Shown piece by piece: positions 44,908-53,547 of a DNA stretch of 64,000 nucleotides. A program made the translations under genes and the position numbers. Location: the NCBI GenBank assembly GCA_023434855.1, contig JAEYSJ010000096.1:1-64000 (forward strand). Reading direction: 5' to 3'. Positions within the stretch are counted from its first letter, which is position 1. Each line of letters opens with the position of its first letter. Under the pieces are notes generated by a model. It saw only the letters and a program-made list of their open reading frames with translations. It was not told the origin of the DNA and made no database searches. Source of the stretch: Bacillota bacterium. GTDB taxonomy: Bacteria > Bacillota_C > Negativicutes > JAEYSJ01.

Positions 44908-45639
44908 ATGTCCATGCTGGAAGAAGCCAGAACACGGTTGAGGAACATAATCGTAAATAATGGATGGAATGAGACTGAAAAAATATACATTGTATCGGCG
45001 CGCGATCTTACTCCGGTCGAAGCGATCGGGAAACCGGACCGTGACGATTATCCTTTGCTCAACGGGAAAGAAGTGATGCTGGAATCGCGTTTCCGGGAGG
45101 CCGCAGGACAGGCGTTTACCGACCAGCCGGGCCAATTTGAAGGTACCTTGGATGATGTGTTACATATGCCTCTCAATACAAATTTCCGGCGGGCGGTTTT
45201 CGTTTCAACGTTGAATGCGGTAATGCGGTATTTAAAACAGGCAGAGGCAACAATTCATTGTAAAGACAAAGAACCGGCGCTTTGCGCCCAGAAGTTGCCG
45301 AAATATATTCGAAAACATTATGGTCAACCAAAGATAGCATTTATCGGATTTCAGCCTGCTATGATCCAAGTTTTGAGTGATGAGGGATTTGACTTGCGAG
45401 CAACTGATCTTAATCCGGCTAATGTAGGCCAAATTCGAAGCGGTACTTACATTTATGATGCGAATCTTAATGCGGAACATACTCGTTGGGCAGATATTGT
45501 GTTGGCTACTGGCACTATACTAGTGAATGATACTTACCGTGAGTTGCAGCAGGGAAAACCAATAATATATTACGGCGTAACCGTAGCTGGTTTGGCTGAA
45601 ATGTTTAATTTGACGAGAATTTGTTTTTATGGACATTAG
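44908..45639 (+). CDS. DUF364 (putative heavy-metal chelation) protein
   Basis: 243 residues, ATG 44908 after AAAGGAG. N-terminal DUF4213-like part, then the DUF364 Rossmann-like half with KIAFIGFQPAMIQVL, FDLRATDLNPANVGQ, HTRWADIVLATGTILVNDTY and IIYYGVTVAGLAEMFNLTRI. Related proteins occur next to metal ABC transporters and FmdE-like genes in anaerobes and are annotated as putative heavy-metal chelation proteins. Last gene of the cluster. No strong terminator is visible behind it. Confidence 0.85.
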   Translation: MSMLEEARTRLRNIIVNNGWNETEKIYIVSARDLTPVEAIGKPDRDDYPLLNGKEVMLESRFREAAGQAFTDQPGQFEGTLDDVLHMPLNTNFRRAVFVSTLNAVMRYLKQAEATIHCKDKEPALCAQKLPKYIRKHYGQPKIAFIGFQPAMIQVLSDEGFDLRATDLNPANVGQIRSGTYIYDANLNAEHTRWADIVLATGTILVNDTYRELQQGKPIIYYGVTVAGLAEMFNLTRICFYGH

Positions 45640-45886
45640 TATAGCAAAAACAAAAAAGGCGGAATCACCGAGCATTCTTACTAAATACCCCTATGTAAAA
45701 GCAGCGGGGATTTCCCTGTTCCTTGTTAAAAAGTTCTCTCATACTTTTGGGTGATGCTTTTCAAATAGCAATAGCTGTAAAATTGAAACAAGACAGTGGT
45801 AATCTTGGCTTCTGAAGCAAACAATTTTTTGTCAATTGGTAAAAGAGTATCACTTTTGGCATTTATATAAAGATGGGGTGATTTTT

Positions 45887-46822
45887 ATGAGAGAGAAGAT
45901 TAATCAAACAACAACGGCGATATTAATGGCTTATTTACGTGGCTACCATGCTGCATGCGATTTTCCGAAGATATTTGATGATTATCTAGCTTATCAAATG
46001 ATAGGAGAAGAGGTGTGTACATTCTACGAGCAACAATATACAAGTCTGCGGAGTCTCCAGTTTTTAGAGTATCTTGGCTTTAAAGGCAGTGCACAGAATG
46101 ATAATAAAGCAGCTACCTTGGCCATGGCAATTCATGGCTATTCCCCTTTACCTCTTCCGGTAAGTCGTTCTCGGTATGCGGAAGACAATCTGGAACAAGC
46201 TGTGAGGCAAGGCATACGGCAATATGTAATTCTCGGGGCTGGGTTGGATACGTTCGCATTCCGTCGGCCATCAATGCTGGAAGAGCTGCAGGTATTTGAA
46301 GTCGATCACCCCAATATGCAGGAATATAAGCGGCGCCGTCTTAGCGAACTAGGCTGGAGTTTACCTGCACAACTGCATTTTGTTCCGGTTGATCTTGTAC
46401 AAGAAAGTCTAAGCACAGCACTTAGCTGTTCTTCATATGACCCGCAGTCTCCAAGTTTTTTTAACTGGCTAGGCGTAACTTATTATTTGACCCGGGATGC
46501 AGTGTTCAACACCTTGTCAACCATTTCTCAGTTTGCTCCTTCAGGAAGCATTATTGTATTTGACTATGCTCATAAAGACGTATTTGTTCCGGAGAAAACC
46601 TCTGAGCTTATGCAAATTGGATTAAAGTTTTGTAAGGAGCAGGGTGAACCATGGCTCACTGGCTTTGACCCGTCTGAGCTTGCTACAGAACTTGCATCAA
46701 TAGGCTTACGTGTTCAAGAAGATTTGACCCCACACGATATTCAAGAACGCTTCTTTCAGGGACGCACAGATAACTATCATGCATATGAACTTGTACATTT
46801 TTTATCGGCAATAGTTGAATAA
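45887..46822 (+). CDS. class I SAM methyltransferase, leucine-carboxyl-methyltransferase-like
   Basis: 311 residues from ATG 45887 after GGGGTG. Motifs of the LCM/TIGR00027 family: N-terminal MAYLRGYHA, PVSRSRYAEDNLEQAV, the SAM site YVILGAGLDTFAFRRPS, VFEVDHPNMQEYKRRRL, and FFNWLGVTYYLTRDAVFNTL. In related clusters such enzymes O-methylate small molecules or polyketides. Separate from the metal cluster by ~250 bases. Confidence 0.88.
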   Translation: MREKINQTTTAILMAYLRGYHAACDFPKIFDDYLAYQMIGEEVCTFYEQQYTSLRSLQFLEYLGFKGSAQNDNKAATLAMAIHGYSPLPLPVSRSRYAEDNLEQAVRQGIRQYVILGAGLDTFAFRRPSMLEELQVFEVDHPNMQEYKRRRLSELGWSLPAQLHFVPVDLVQESLSTALSCSSYDPQSPSFFNWLGVTYYLTRDAVFNTLSTISQFAPSGSIIVFDYAHKDVFVPEKTSELMQIGLKFCKEQGEPWLTGFDPSELATELASIGLRVQEDLTPHDIQERFFQGRTDNYHAYELVHFLSAIVE

Positions 46823-46899
46823 TTTAGGAAGAAAAAAAGCGGAAAGCAAACGCCTTCACGCCTAAGTGTAGTTAAAATAGTTATTATTATCCAATATTT

Positions 46900-47304
46900 C
46901 TAATCTTTGAAAAACCGGCTGATGGCTGAACGATAACGGTCAAACATATTATCTAACGTGCTGACTTCATCCGCAAATTCAACTGAGTAATTAGCATCCG
47001 TGGTCTGGACGTTAAAGGAGTAGTTAGCGCCTGTGTTGTTGTCCCAATTGTTGGCGGAATCTTTAAAGCAAACGTTTAAGCTGTCGGCATGATGCGGAAT
47101 AGAAACAGAAGTTTCAAAACCATGGGGAGTTTTTTTCATTTTGTGATCTGAGATGTCTTCCCATTTTTGGCCGTAGCCGATGTGGGCATATACCTCAGTT
47201 GCACCACTTGTGGAAAGTAAACCGTTATAAGTGATTTTGGCTGTACTTCGAGTCGAAGGGACCTCAGGGCTTACTAATACACCATTAGCATGATATTTTG
47301 CCAT
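46900..47304 (-). CDS. CBM25-like starch-binding domain protein
   Basis: 134 residues, AAAGGAGGG before ATG 47304. One CBM25/26-type beta-sandwich (TAKITYNGLLSTSGATEVYA, HIGYGQKWEDISDHKMKK, VCFKDSANNWDNNTGANYSF with the aromatic/Asn binding residues), then a short helical tail. No signal peptide or catalytic domain, so it may bind intracellular alpha-glucan, for example glycogen-like storage in spore formers. Confidence 0.8.
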   Translation of the reverse strand: MAKYHANGVLVSPEVPSTRSTAKITYNGLLSTSGATEVYAHIGYGQKWEDISDHKMKKTPHGFETSVSIPHHADSLNVCFKDSANNWDNNTGANYSFNVQTTDANYSVEFADEVSTLDNMFDRYRSAISRFFKD

Positions 47305-47417
47305 TGAATGCCCTCCTTTTATTTTACAAAGTAAAAGAAACTAATTTATTGTTTGTCAAAATAGATAATAACATACCTGTAAATCTTTGCCGTTCATGCT
47401 TTATATGCCTTGAAGAA

Positions 47418-48410
47418 TTATTTAAACCATTTGATAACACTGGAGGCCCAGGTTAGGCCACCGCCAAATCCTACTAACACGATTACATCGCCATTTTTAA
47501 TTTTGCCGCTTTGGACCGCTTCAGCAAGAGCAATTGGAATGGAAGCCGCTGAAGTATTGCCATATTTATCAACATTGACAATAACTTTATCCATTGGCAA
47601 GCCAAGACGTTTAGCTGCCGCTTGAATAATGCGAATATTAGCTTGGTGCGGTACAAGATAAGCTATATCTGCCGGAGAAATATTCGCATTTTCAAGGGCT
47701 TTAATTGCAGCTTCTCCCATAATTTTGACTGCGAATTTAAAAACTTCAGCACCGTTCATGCTAATAAAATGCAGACGTTGAGATACTGTTTCTTCAGATG
47801 CGGGCTGCCGAGAACCGCCAGCAGGCACTTTTAAGAGGTCACCACCCATGCCGTCCGCTCCCAAATTCATTCCGAGAATTCCGAAACCAGACGGGGTCTC
47901 ACCCAAAACAACTGCCCCTGATCCGTCTCCAAACACGATGCTCGTATTACGGTCAGTCCAGTCCGTGATTTTCGATAGGGTTTCCGCACCAATGACTAAA
48001 ACTTTACGATAAGTGCCTGACTTAATAAATTGGCTACCGATAACCAGTCCATATACAAAACCGGAACAAACAGCAGTAATATCAAAAGCGGCTGCGTTCG
48101 TTGCTCGTAGATTGTTTTGTACCAGACAAGCAACGGAGGGAAAGGGCATATCCGGTGTGACAGTAGCGACAACTATTAAATCGATTTCCTTGGCACTGAC
48201 CCCCGCGTCCACTAAAGCCATCTGAGCCGCTTTAGTGGCTAAATCCGATGTAGCTTCACCCTCGTAAACAATACGTCTTTCGCGGATTCCAGTTCGCGCG
48301 ATAATCCATTCATCAGTTGTATCTACCATTTTCTCAAGATCTTTATTGGTGACAACCGTTTCCGGAACATACGATCCCAGCCCTAAAATGCCTACAAATT
48401 TTTCATCCAT
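47418..48410 (-). CDS. fabH: beta-ketoacyl-ACP synthase III
   Basis: 330 residues. Catalytic triad visible: Cys in ITAVCSGFVYGL (near residue 115), His in VPHQANIRI and Asn in DKYGNTSAAS. N-terminal ILGLGSYVPETVVTNKDLEK and TTDEWIIARTGIRERRI are diagnostic. It starts fatty-acid synthesis from acetyl-CoA and malonyl-ACP. Isolated from other fab genes, so it may be a second copy that supplies a special primer. Confidence 0.93.
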   Translation of the reverse strand: MDEKFVGILGLGSYVPETVVTNKDLEKMVDTTDEWIIARTGIRERRIVYEGEATSDLATKAAQMALVDAGVSAKEIDLIVVATVTPDMPFPSVACLVQNNLRATNAAAFDITAVCSGFVYGLVIGSQFIKSGTYRKVLVIGAETLSKITDWTDRNTSIVFGDGSGAVVLGETPSGFGILGMNLGADGMGGDLLKVPAGGSRQPASEETVSQRLHFISMNGAEVFKFAVKIMGEAAIKALENANISPADIAYLVPHQANIRIIQAAAKRLGLPMDKVIVNVDKYGNTSAASIPIALAEAVQSGKIKNGDVIVLVGFGGGLTWASSVIKWFK

Positions 48411-48594
48411 GTTATTGGCAAAACCCTTCTTTCATTATTTTTATAACTCGCATAGACCTTTATTATAACCGGTTTTTGCTTGTTAGAATAGGTGGCTGGA
48501 TAAATTATGCAGGGGGATGGCCACACCGACCAAGCTGAAGCTGACGGCCGTGAATGAAAATGAGATATATTGCGAGGAATATATTTTGAAGAAA
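48411..48594. other. intergenic region upstream of fabH
   Basis: Contains the presumed fabH promoter (minus strand). Short plus-strand frames starting near 48499 and 48517 lack a properly spaced ribosome binding site and run into the hairpin. Confidence 0.3.
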
Positions 48595-48645
48595 TGTAAA
48601 AAGAAACGAGTACTGAAGATCTTCGGTACTCGTTTCTTTTTACAT
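48595..48645 (+). terminator. long hairpin terminator
   Basis: TGTAAAAAGAAACGAGTAC with its complement plus an inner GAAG/CTTC; right arm is T-rich. One of the longest stems in the window. Confidence 0.7.
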
Positions 48646-48792
48646 TGCCAGCGAGTTGATATATACGTGTTTTTTCAAATCGTTCATCACTCATTGCGCC
48701 CTGTTGCAAAATGAATTGCACTATTGGCGACACGAGGGATTGCGCCTTATAGTTCGGGATGCTAGGAGGGAATCTTCACTCATTTATCTACG

Positions 48793-49089
48793 TTACCACC
48801 ACCAGTGGTGGCAGGAATGATGATGATGGAATGGATATGGAAAAGGGAATGGTATGGGATATGGAACGGGAAATGCTACCGGAAAACCGGTTACCGGAAA
48901 ACCGGCTACCGGAAAATCAGTTGCTGGAAAACCAGCTACTGGAAATCCAGCTACTGGAAATCCATTTACCGATGTCACCGATGCCACTGCGTTGGGGCTG
49001 GTTGCGGTTCCCAGCGTGCCGGTAGGCTGGCCCATCGGATGGCATGAATTTTGTTGTTGCTGGGGTTGCCGCCAGTATCCATAGTACAT
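48793..49089 (-). CDS. repeat-rich small protein with VAGFP repeats and His/Trp tail
   Basis: 98 residues, GGAGG seven bases before ATG 49089. N-terminus MYYGYWRQPQQQQNSCHPMG, then five-residue repeats (VNGFP, VAGFP twice, ATDFP, VAGFP, VTGFP), a Pro/Phe run, and the tail HHHHSCHHWWW. Low complexity with aromatic, His and Gln content recalls spore-coat or exosporium proteins. It lies directly upstream of, and divergent from, the ycaO gene. Its MYYxY start resembles the other repeat protein at 51243. Metal binding by the His tail is plausible. Confidence 0.7.
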   Translation of the reverse strand: MYYGYWRQPQQQQNSCHPMGQPTGTLGTATSPNAVASVTSVNGFPVAGFPVAGFPATDFPVAGFPVTGFPVAFPVPYPIPFPFPYPFHHHHSCHHWWW

Positions 49090-49346
49090 TTTATTACCTC
49101 CTCGACAATATACTTTGTATATTTTATGTCAATTCTCCCAATAATGTTCCTTCAAAATAGGATGTGGCAGGAATATAGCATGTCATCATTTCTGGTGGTA
49201 CCGGAATTTTTTCGGGTGAAAAAGCCTGTAGTCTCCAGAACTCGTTCATTCTGCAATCACAATCCATGATTTAGGGTCATATATTAAAAAAGAATCGGAA
49301 TATTTAACATGACAATTCCCTTTAGTCATGGTGCGAGGTGTAATGC

Positions 49347-51164
49347 ATGGACTCAGCAGATATGAAGTACAAGGACGAAACGCCCATCAAAACGATTAAC
49401 CAGGTAAGGAATATTCTTGGTGAGATGGGCCTTCTCACGGTGGAAACCTCCTGGAAAAATACGGTGAATGGTTTTTACTCGGTGAGTGTGATGATCGACA
49501 ATACGGTTCTGATGACCAATGGAAAAGGAACTTCGGTTGAATTCGCCCTAGCCAGCGCATATGGCGAGATGATGGAACGTCTGCAAAATTTTTGCCATTA
49601 TAGACTAAGTCTGGATTTGGATTCCAAGGTTATGGAATACCTTGGCTTTTATTATGCCCCGGACGAGAAACCAATGAGTACCGACGAGTTCCTTGTCAGT
49701 GGCGAAGACTGGATTAAAACCCAATTGTCCAGAATGAACCCTACGCTGGACAAACGGGAACTTCTGGCAAAATGGCAGACGGTGTCTTATGAGAAAGTGC
49801 CCGCCGATTTTATCGCTCTACCTTATTGCAATCTTAACAGCAAGCGTATTTCTCATATCCCGATAAAAATGGTCTCGCTGATGTACATGTCGAATGGCAT
49901 GTGTGCCGGCAATTCGCCCGAAGAGGCTTTGGTTCAGGGAATATCCGAGATCATGGAACGCTACGCCAACAAGAGAATCCTTAGGGAGAGAATAGTACCG
50001 CCCACTATCCCGCGGCGTTATATCGCAAAGTTTCCCAAGATTGAGGCGATGATTGCCGAACTCGAAAAAAGCGGCAATTTCGAAGTTGTCGTCAAAGACT
50101 GCTCGCTGGGACAAAAGTTGCCAGTTGTAGGCGTTATCCTGGTTAATAAGAATGACCAGAATTATTTTGTAAAATTTGGTGCTCATCCTAAATTTGAAAT
50201 AGCGGCAGAGCGGACATTGACCGAACTTCTTCAGGGGCAGGACATCAAATTGATGATGGGAGTCAGGGAGTTTTGCGTCAGGAGTACGACGGACGATCCG
50301 GAAAACTACAGGAGCATACTGGTGACCGGCTCAGGGCTTTATCCCACGGAATTTTTCAGCCGAAACTTCAGTTATCAGTTCAACGAATTCGAAGAAACTG
50401 CGATAACTACCAACAAGGAAATGCTGGCTTATATGGTCGACCTGCTGGCTCAAATAGGCTACGAGACATATGTACGTGATGTTTCGTTCCTGGGCTTTCC
50501 GAGCTTTCATGTTATTGTTCCCGGCTTGAGCGAAGTCTCGGGATTTGATGAGTTAAACCCCATTAGCGACTATGCTGCCTTCAACACCTTCAAAAGACTG
50601 GTTAAAAAAATCGACTGCCTCGATGACGCCGGTGCCGCCACGATCATCAGTTTTTTGCAAAACATGAATTATACTCCTGACGCTACAGTCATGGATCTGA
50701 TCAATCTACCGGTACGTAGTAAAGCGTTTCCCTGGTATTATGCTAATGTTGACTTATTTGTCACTGCGCTAAACTACTGGAAAGGCGACATCGACAAAGC
50801 CTATGAGACCTTTACCAAATTTCTAAGTTATGCCCAGCGAGCCAATCCACAGCGCCAAGTGTTAACGTATTACAAGTGCGTTCGGGATTTTCTGGCGAGC
50901 AGGCTTGAAGGACTTGCGGAAAATGAGGCGATAAGCACACTGAGTATGTTTTACCCGCAGGAGGTAATCCGGGAGGTCGTGATTGAATTCAGCTCGCCGG
51001 CGGAAATTATCAGTTACCAAGGACAATTAAATTGCTTCGATTGCGAGAAATGCCAGTTCTTAAAACAGTGCCTTTATCCGCCGATGGAAGGGATTTACAA
51101 AATACTTAAGGAGCGGTATGCCTCCGGCGGAATAGATCAGAACAATCTCAAGGAGCTGGTATAA
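49347..51164 (+). CDS. YcaO-family ATP-dependent enzyme, long form with C-terminal Cys cluster
   Basis: 605 residues; GAGGTG six bases before ATG. Nucleotide-binding motifs: S70-x3-E74-x2-E77-R78 (SAYGEMMERL), a second helix GISEIMERYANK near residue 200, and AAERTLTELLQG near 285. The overall layout (SNGMCAGN, CSLGQKLPVVG, FGAHPKFEIA) follows E. coli YcaO (586 aa), including the helical TPR-like C-terminal part. It lacks the PxPxP end of azoline cyclodehydratases and instead has CFDCEKCQFLKQC near residues 561-573. YcaO enzymes use ATP to activate peptide backbone amides; E. coli YcaO assists RimO in modifying S12. Flanking Cys-rich repeat proteins are possible substrates. Confidence 0.88.
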   Translation: MDSADMKYKDETPIKTINQVRNILGEMGLLTVETSWKNTVNGFYSVSVMIDNTVLMTNGKGTSVEFALASAYGEMMERLQNFCHYRLSLDLDSKVMEYLGFYYAPDEKPMSTDEFLVSGEDWIKTQLSRMNPTLDKRELLAKWQTVSYEKVPADFIALPYCNLNSKRISHIPIKMVSLMYMSNGMCAGNSPEEALVQGISEIMERYANKRILRERIVPPTIPRRYIAKFPKIEAMIAELEKSGNFEVVVKDCSLGQKLPVVGVILVNKNDQNYFVKFGAHPKFEIAAERTLTELLQGQDIKLMMGVREFCVRSTTDDPENYRSILVTGSGLYPTEFFSRNFSYQFNEFEETAITTNKEMLAYMVDLLAQIGYETYVRDVSFLGFPSFHVIVPGLSEVSGFDELNPISDYAAFNTFKRLVKKIDCLDDAGAATIISFLQNMNYTPDATVMDLINLPVRSKAFPWYYANVDLFVTALNYWKGDIDKAYETFTKFLSYAQRANPQRQVLTYYKCVRDFLASRLEGLAENEAISTLSMFYPQEVIREVVIEFSSPAEIISYQGQLNCFDCEKCQFLKQCLYPPMEGIYKILKERYASGGIDQNNLKELV

Positions 51165-51168
51165 TACA

Positions 51169-51202
51169 GTCAAAGCCAAAGCCGAAAGGCTTTGGCTTTG
51201 AC
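51169..51202. terminator. hairpin after ycaO
   Basis: Perfect 15-base stem GTCAAAGCCAAAGCC with a GAAA tetraloop five bases after the stop codon. No T-run; it may stabilise the mRNA end or terminate weakly. Confidence 0.55.
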
Positions 51203-51242
51203 CATTTCCACTCATAAAAGCCGCATGTTACTGACTATTACG

Positions 51243-51569
51243 TTACCGCCTGCACTTCATACAATGGCAGGAGTGGCAGGAATGGCAGCTCTTAAACGGG
51301 AAGCAGGACTGGCAACTACCCATCGGGAAGCAGGAATGACAGCTCTTACATGGGAAGCAAGACTGACAGCTACCCATCGGGAAGCAAGACTGACAGCTAC
51401 CCATCGGGAAGCAGGACTGGCAGCTACCCATCGAGAAGCAAGACTCGCAGCTACCCATCGGGAAGCAGGAATGGCAGCTACCCATTGAGAAACAGGACTG
51501 GCAACTACTCATCGAGTAGCGGCCACTATACATAATGTCGTCATCGTCATCGTCATAGTCATAATACAT
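51243..51569 (-). CDS. Cys/Ser nine-residue repeat protein (coat-like or precursor peptide)
   Basis: 108 residues from ATG 51569; GGAG is 11 bases upstream. An acidic leader-like N-terminus (MYYDYDDDDDDIMYSGRYSM) is followed by eight tandem copies of S-C-x-S-C-F-x-x-G/K (for example SCQSCFPMG) and a basic Cys/His end (CHSCHCMKCRR). Twenty-one or so cysteines, all in CxxC spacing. Convergent with ycaO. Reading: spore-coat or metallothionein-like protein, or substrate for the YcaO enzyme, since Cys and Ser are the residues YcaO cyclodehydratases heterocyclise. The acidic leader plus repeats resembles a multi-core RiPP precursor, but this is inference. Confidence 0.7.
   Translation of the reverse strand: MYYDYDDDDDDIMYSGRYSMSSCQSCFSMGSCHSCFPMGSCESCFSMGSCQSCFPMGSCQSCFPMGSCQSCFPCKSCHSCFPMGSCQSCFPFKSCHSCHSCHCMKCRR
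51265..51515. repeat. 27-bp tandem repeat inside the Cys-rich gene
   Basis: About eight to nine imperfect copies with a 27-base period (for example units around CCCATCGGGAAGCAGGACTG). In frame with the protein repeats, so slippage would change the repeat number without breaking the gene. Confidence 0.8.
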
Positions 51570-51846
51570 TAAACAATCATCTCCATATATAATTTGTAGG
51601 TAACCTATTAACATAATATGACGACGCCGTGTAAGATGTTACAACGTAAAGGGTATTTTTTCTTAATATCATTATAAATGGCAGCTATGATATCAGACAC
51701 ACCGGATATTTGGGACATTTTAGAAAATACAACAATATAATATAGCGGAAATATCTTATGAAAGCTAAACAAAAGATAAACGAGAAAGTCAATTGTTTCA
51801 TAGAATACCCAAATGCTAAATAAGATTAAGATTAGGAGAGATATTG

Positions 51847-53220
51847 ATGGAACGTAATATACAGCTAACCGGAAGGGTCATCTTCAGGGGAGAACTAGGG
51901 TATGAACAGGCGCGTAAAAATTGGAACCCATATGTAGATACATTTCCTTTCGTATTCGTCTTCGCGCAAAGCACAGAGGATGTAAAAAAAGCCATAAAAT
52001 GGGCACGTGAGAACTGTGTACCCATTCGAATTCGAAGCGGACGTCATGCCCTGGACAAAAATCTTTCAGAGGTAAGAGATGGAGTTGTTATTGATGTAAG
52101 CAATATGAATAAGGCCTGGCTAAATAGTAATGAAAGAGTGGCTATCGTCCAGACTGGTTTCCATGTAGGACATCTCGTAAAGTGGTTAGCGCAGAAAGGC
52201 TTCATGGCCCCTTTTGGAGACAGTCCGACCGTTGGGATCGGCGGAATTACAATGGGGGGAGGAATTGGGCTGCTGCTGCGGTCAGTTGGTCTTGTCAGCG
52301 ACAATCTAGTTGGACTGGAAATGGTTGACTACAACGGATGCGTTATCGAAGCCGATGAATACAATAATTCGGATCTTTTATGGGCTTCGCGCGGTGGTGG
52401 CGGTGGTAATTTCGGGGTTAATACTGAATACAAATTCAAGGTGCGTTGTGCTCCTTCCCAAGCGACGGTATTTGAAATTATTTGGCCATGGAACCAACTG
52501 GAAATAGTTTTCGAGGCATGGCAATGCTGGGCTCCTTTTGTTGATGAAAGATTAGGCTCTTATTTGGAGATTTTTAGTAAAGTAAGTGGCTTAGTCCATA
52601 CAAAAGGACTATTTCTCGGTTCAAAAAGAGAGCTGATTTGCTTGTTGGAACCTTTAATGAGCGCAGGCACTCCAACCAAGGTGGATATCAAAACATTATC
52701 CTATCCGGATGTTGTTGAATATTTAATACCAGATGAACCAATTCCGGGAAGAGCTGATCAGAAGAATAAATTTTCATCAGCTTGGGCACATGATCTATTG
52801 CCGTGTGAGGCGATTAAGATTATGCGTCGCTTCCTGGAAGAAGCCACCGGAACAGAATCTAATTTCTTTTTTCTGAACTGGGGTGGCGCTGCGAGCCGTA
52901 TCTCCCCCGAGGAGACTGCATTCTTTTGGCGATATCCCAAATTTTATTTAGAATGGAATGCAACTTGGACTAAAGACTCTGATGCCCAGAGAAACATTAC
53001 TTCGGTTGAAAGAATCCGCTGGGAGTTGAGGCCTTTTGTTGAGGGGTCCTATATTAATGTTCCGGATCAGTATATTGAGGACTTCGGTCCGGCGTATTAT
53101 GGAACAAACTACGGCAGACTTCGAGAAGTGAAAGAAAAGTATGATCCTGAGAACGTATTTAATTTTCCACAAAGTATACCTCCTGCCTGTTGTCGACCAG
53201 AGAAACCTGACCGAAAATAG
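51847..53220 (+). CDS. FAD-dependent oxidoreductase, berberine-bridge (BBE) type
   Basis: 457 residues from ATG 51847 after AGGAGAG. FAD_binding_4 domain: RSGRHAL contains the His that attaches FAD covalently; SPTVGIGGITMGGGIGLLLR and GGGGGNFGV follow. The C-terminal BBE segment is YYGTNYGRLREVKEKYDPEN with VFNFPQSIP. The second covalent Cys of bicovalent family members is replaced by Ser (FGDSPTVG), so attachment should be through His only. Family members oxidise sugars, alcohols or specialised metabolites. Single gene with a terminator region behind it. Confidence 0.9.
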   Translation: MERNIQLTGRVIFRGELGYEQARKNWNPYVDTFPFVFVFAQSTEDVKKAIKWARENCVPIRIRSGRHALDKNLSEVRDGVVIDVSNMNKAWLNSNERVAIVQTGFHVGHLVKWLAQKGFMAPFGDSPTVGIGGITMGGGIGLLLRSVGLVSDNLVGLEMVDYNGCVIEADEYNNSDLLWASRGGGGGNFGVNTEYKFKVRCAPSQATVFEIIWPWNQLEIVFEAWQCWAPFVDERLGSYLEIFSKVSGLVHTKGLFLGSKRELICLLEPLMSAGTPTKVDIKTLSYPDVVEYLIPDEPIPGRADQKNKFSSAWAHDLLPCEAIKIMRRFLEEATGTESNFFFLNWGGAASRISPEETAFFWRYPKFYLEWNATWTKDSDAQRNITSVERIRWELRPFVEGSYINVPDQYIEDFGPAYYGTNYGRLREVKEKYDPENVFNFPQSIPPACCRPEKPDRK

Positions 53221-53380
53221 CTTTCATTCACTTTTCGGAATACTAGTGTAATCTAAAAAATGGTATCATAAATGAACAGTTGAAAAATAATAAAGTTAGC
53301 TTGAAATAGAGAGAGTCAGGGGATGGTTCTGTGACTCTATATTACTTATATGGTATAATTTTTCTAGAATATTGAGTAAC
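53221..53380. other. intergenic region after the BBE gene
   Basis: AT-rich and without an ORF. It leads into the hairpin at 53381. Confidence 0.3.
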
Positions 53381-53422
53381 GCACGAAATGAGTCGAAGAA
53401 CCGTGCTTTGACTCTTTTTTCT
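53381..53422 (+). terminator. probable terminator
   Basis: GAGTC (53390) pairs with GACTC (53410) before six T; an alternative GCACG/CGTGC pairing overlaps it, so two mutually exclusive hairpins are possible. Confidence 0.5.
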
Positions 53423-53505
53423 TGCCATAAAGGAAGATCTTTCATACCTATTTACATAAAATTTTATGCGGCCTTGATAAACTTTGCGTTATATAAACAA
53501 ACTAG

Positions 53506-53531
53506 GCCCAGAACCGGCAAGAGTTCTGGGC
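53506..53531 (-). terminator. terminator of the B12-binding-domain gene
   Basis: GCCCAGAAC/GTTCTGGGC stem just past the stop codon, followed on the minus strand by CTAGTTTGTTT. Confidence 0.6.
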
Positions 53532-53547
53532 TTTAAGGGGTAGCTTT

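Noticed and set aside
51265..51515. Regular 27-bp repeats considered as a CRISPR array
   Set aside because: The units are contiguous with no unique spacers and keep a protein reading frame; no cas genes are nearby.
51192..51535. Long plus-strand open frames made of Thr/Arg/Glu-Ala repeats
   Set aside because: They are the antisense of the 27-bp repeats in the Cys-rich gene, have no ribosome binding site, and arise automatically from the repeat.
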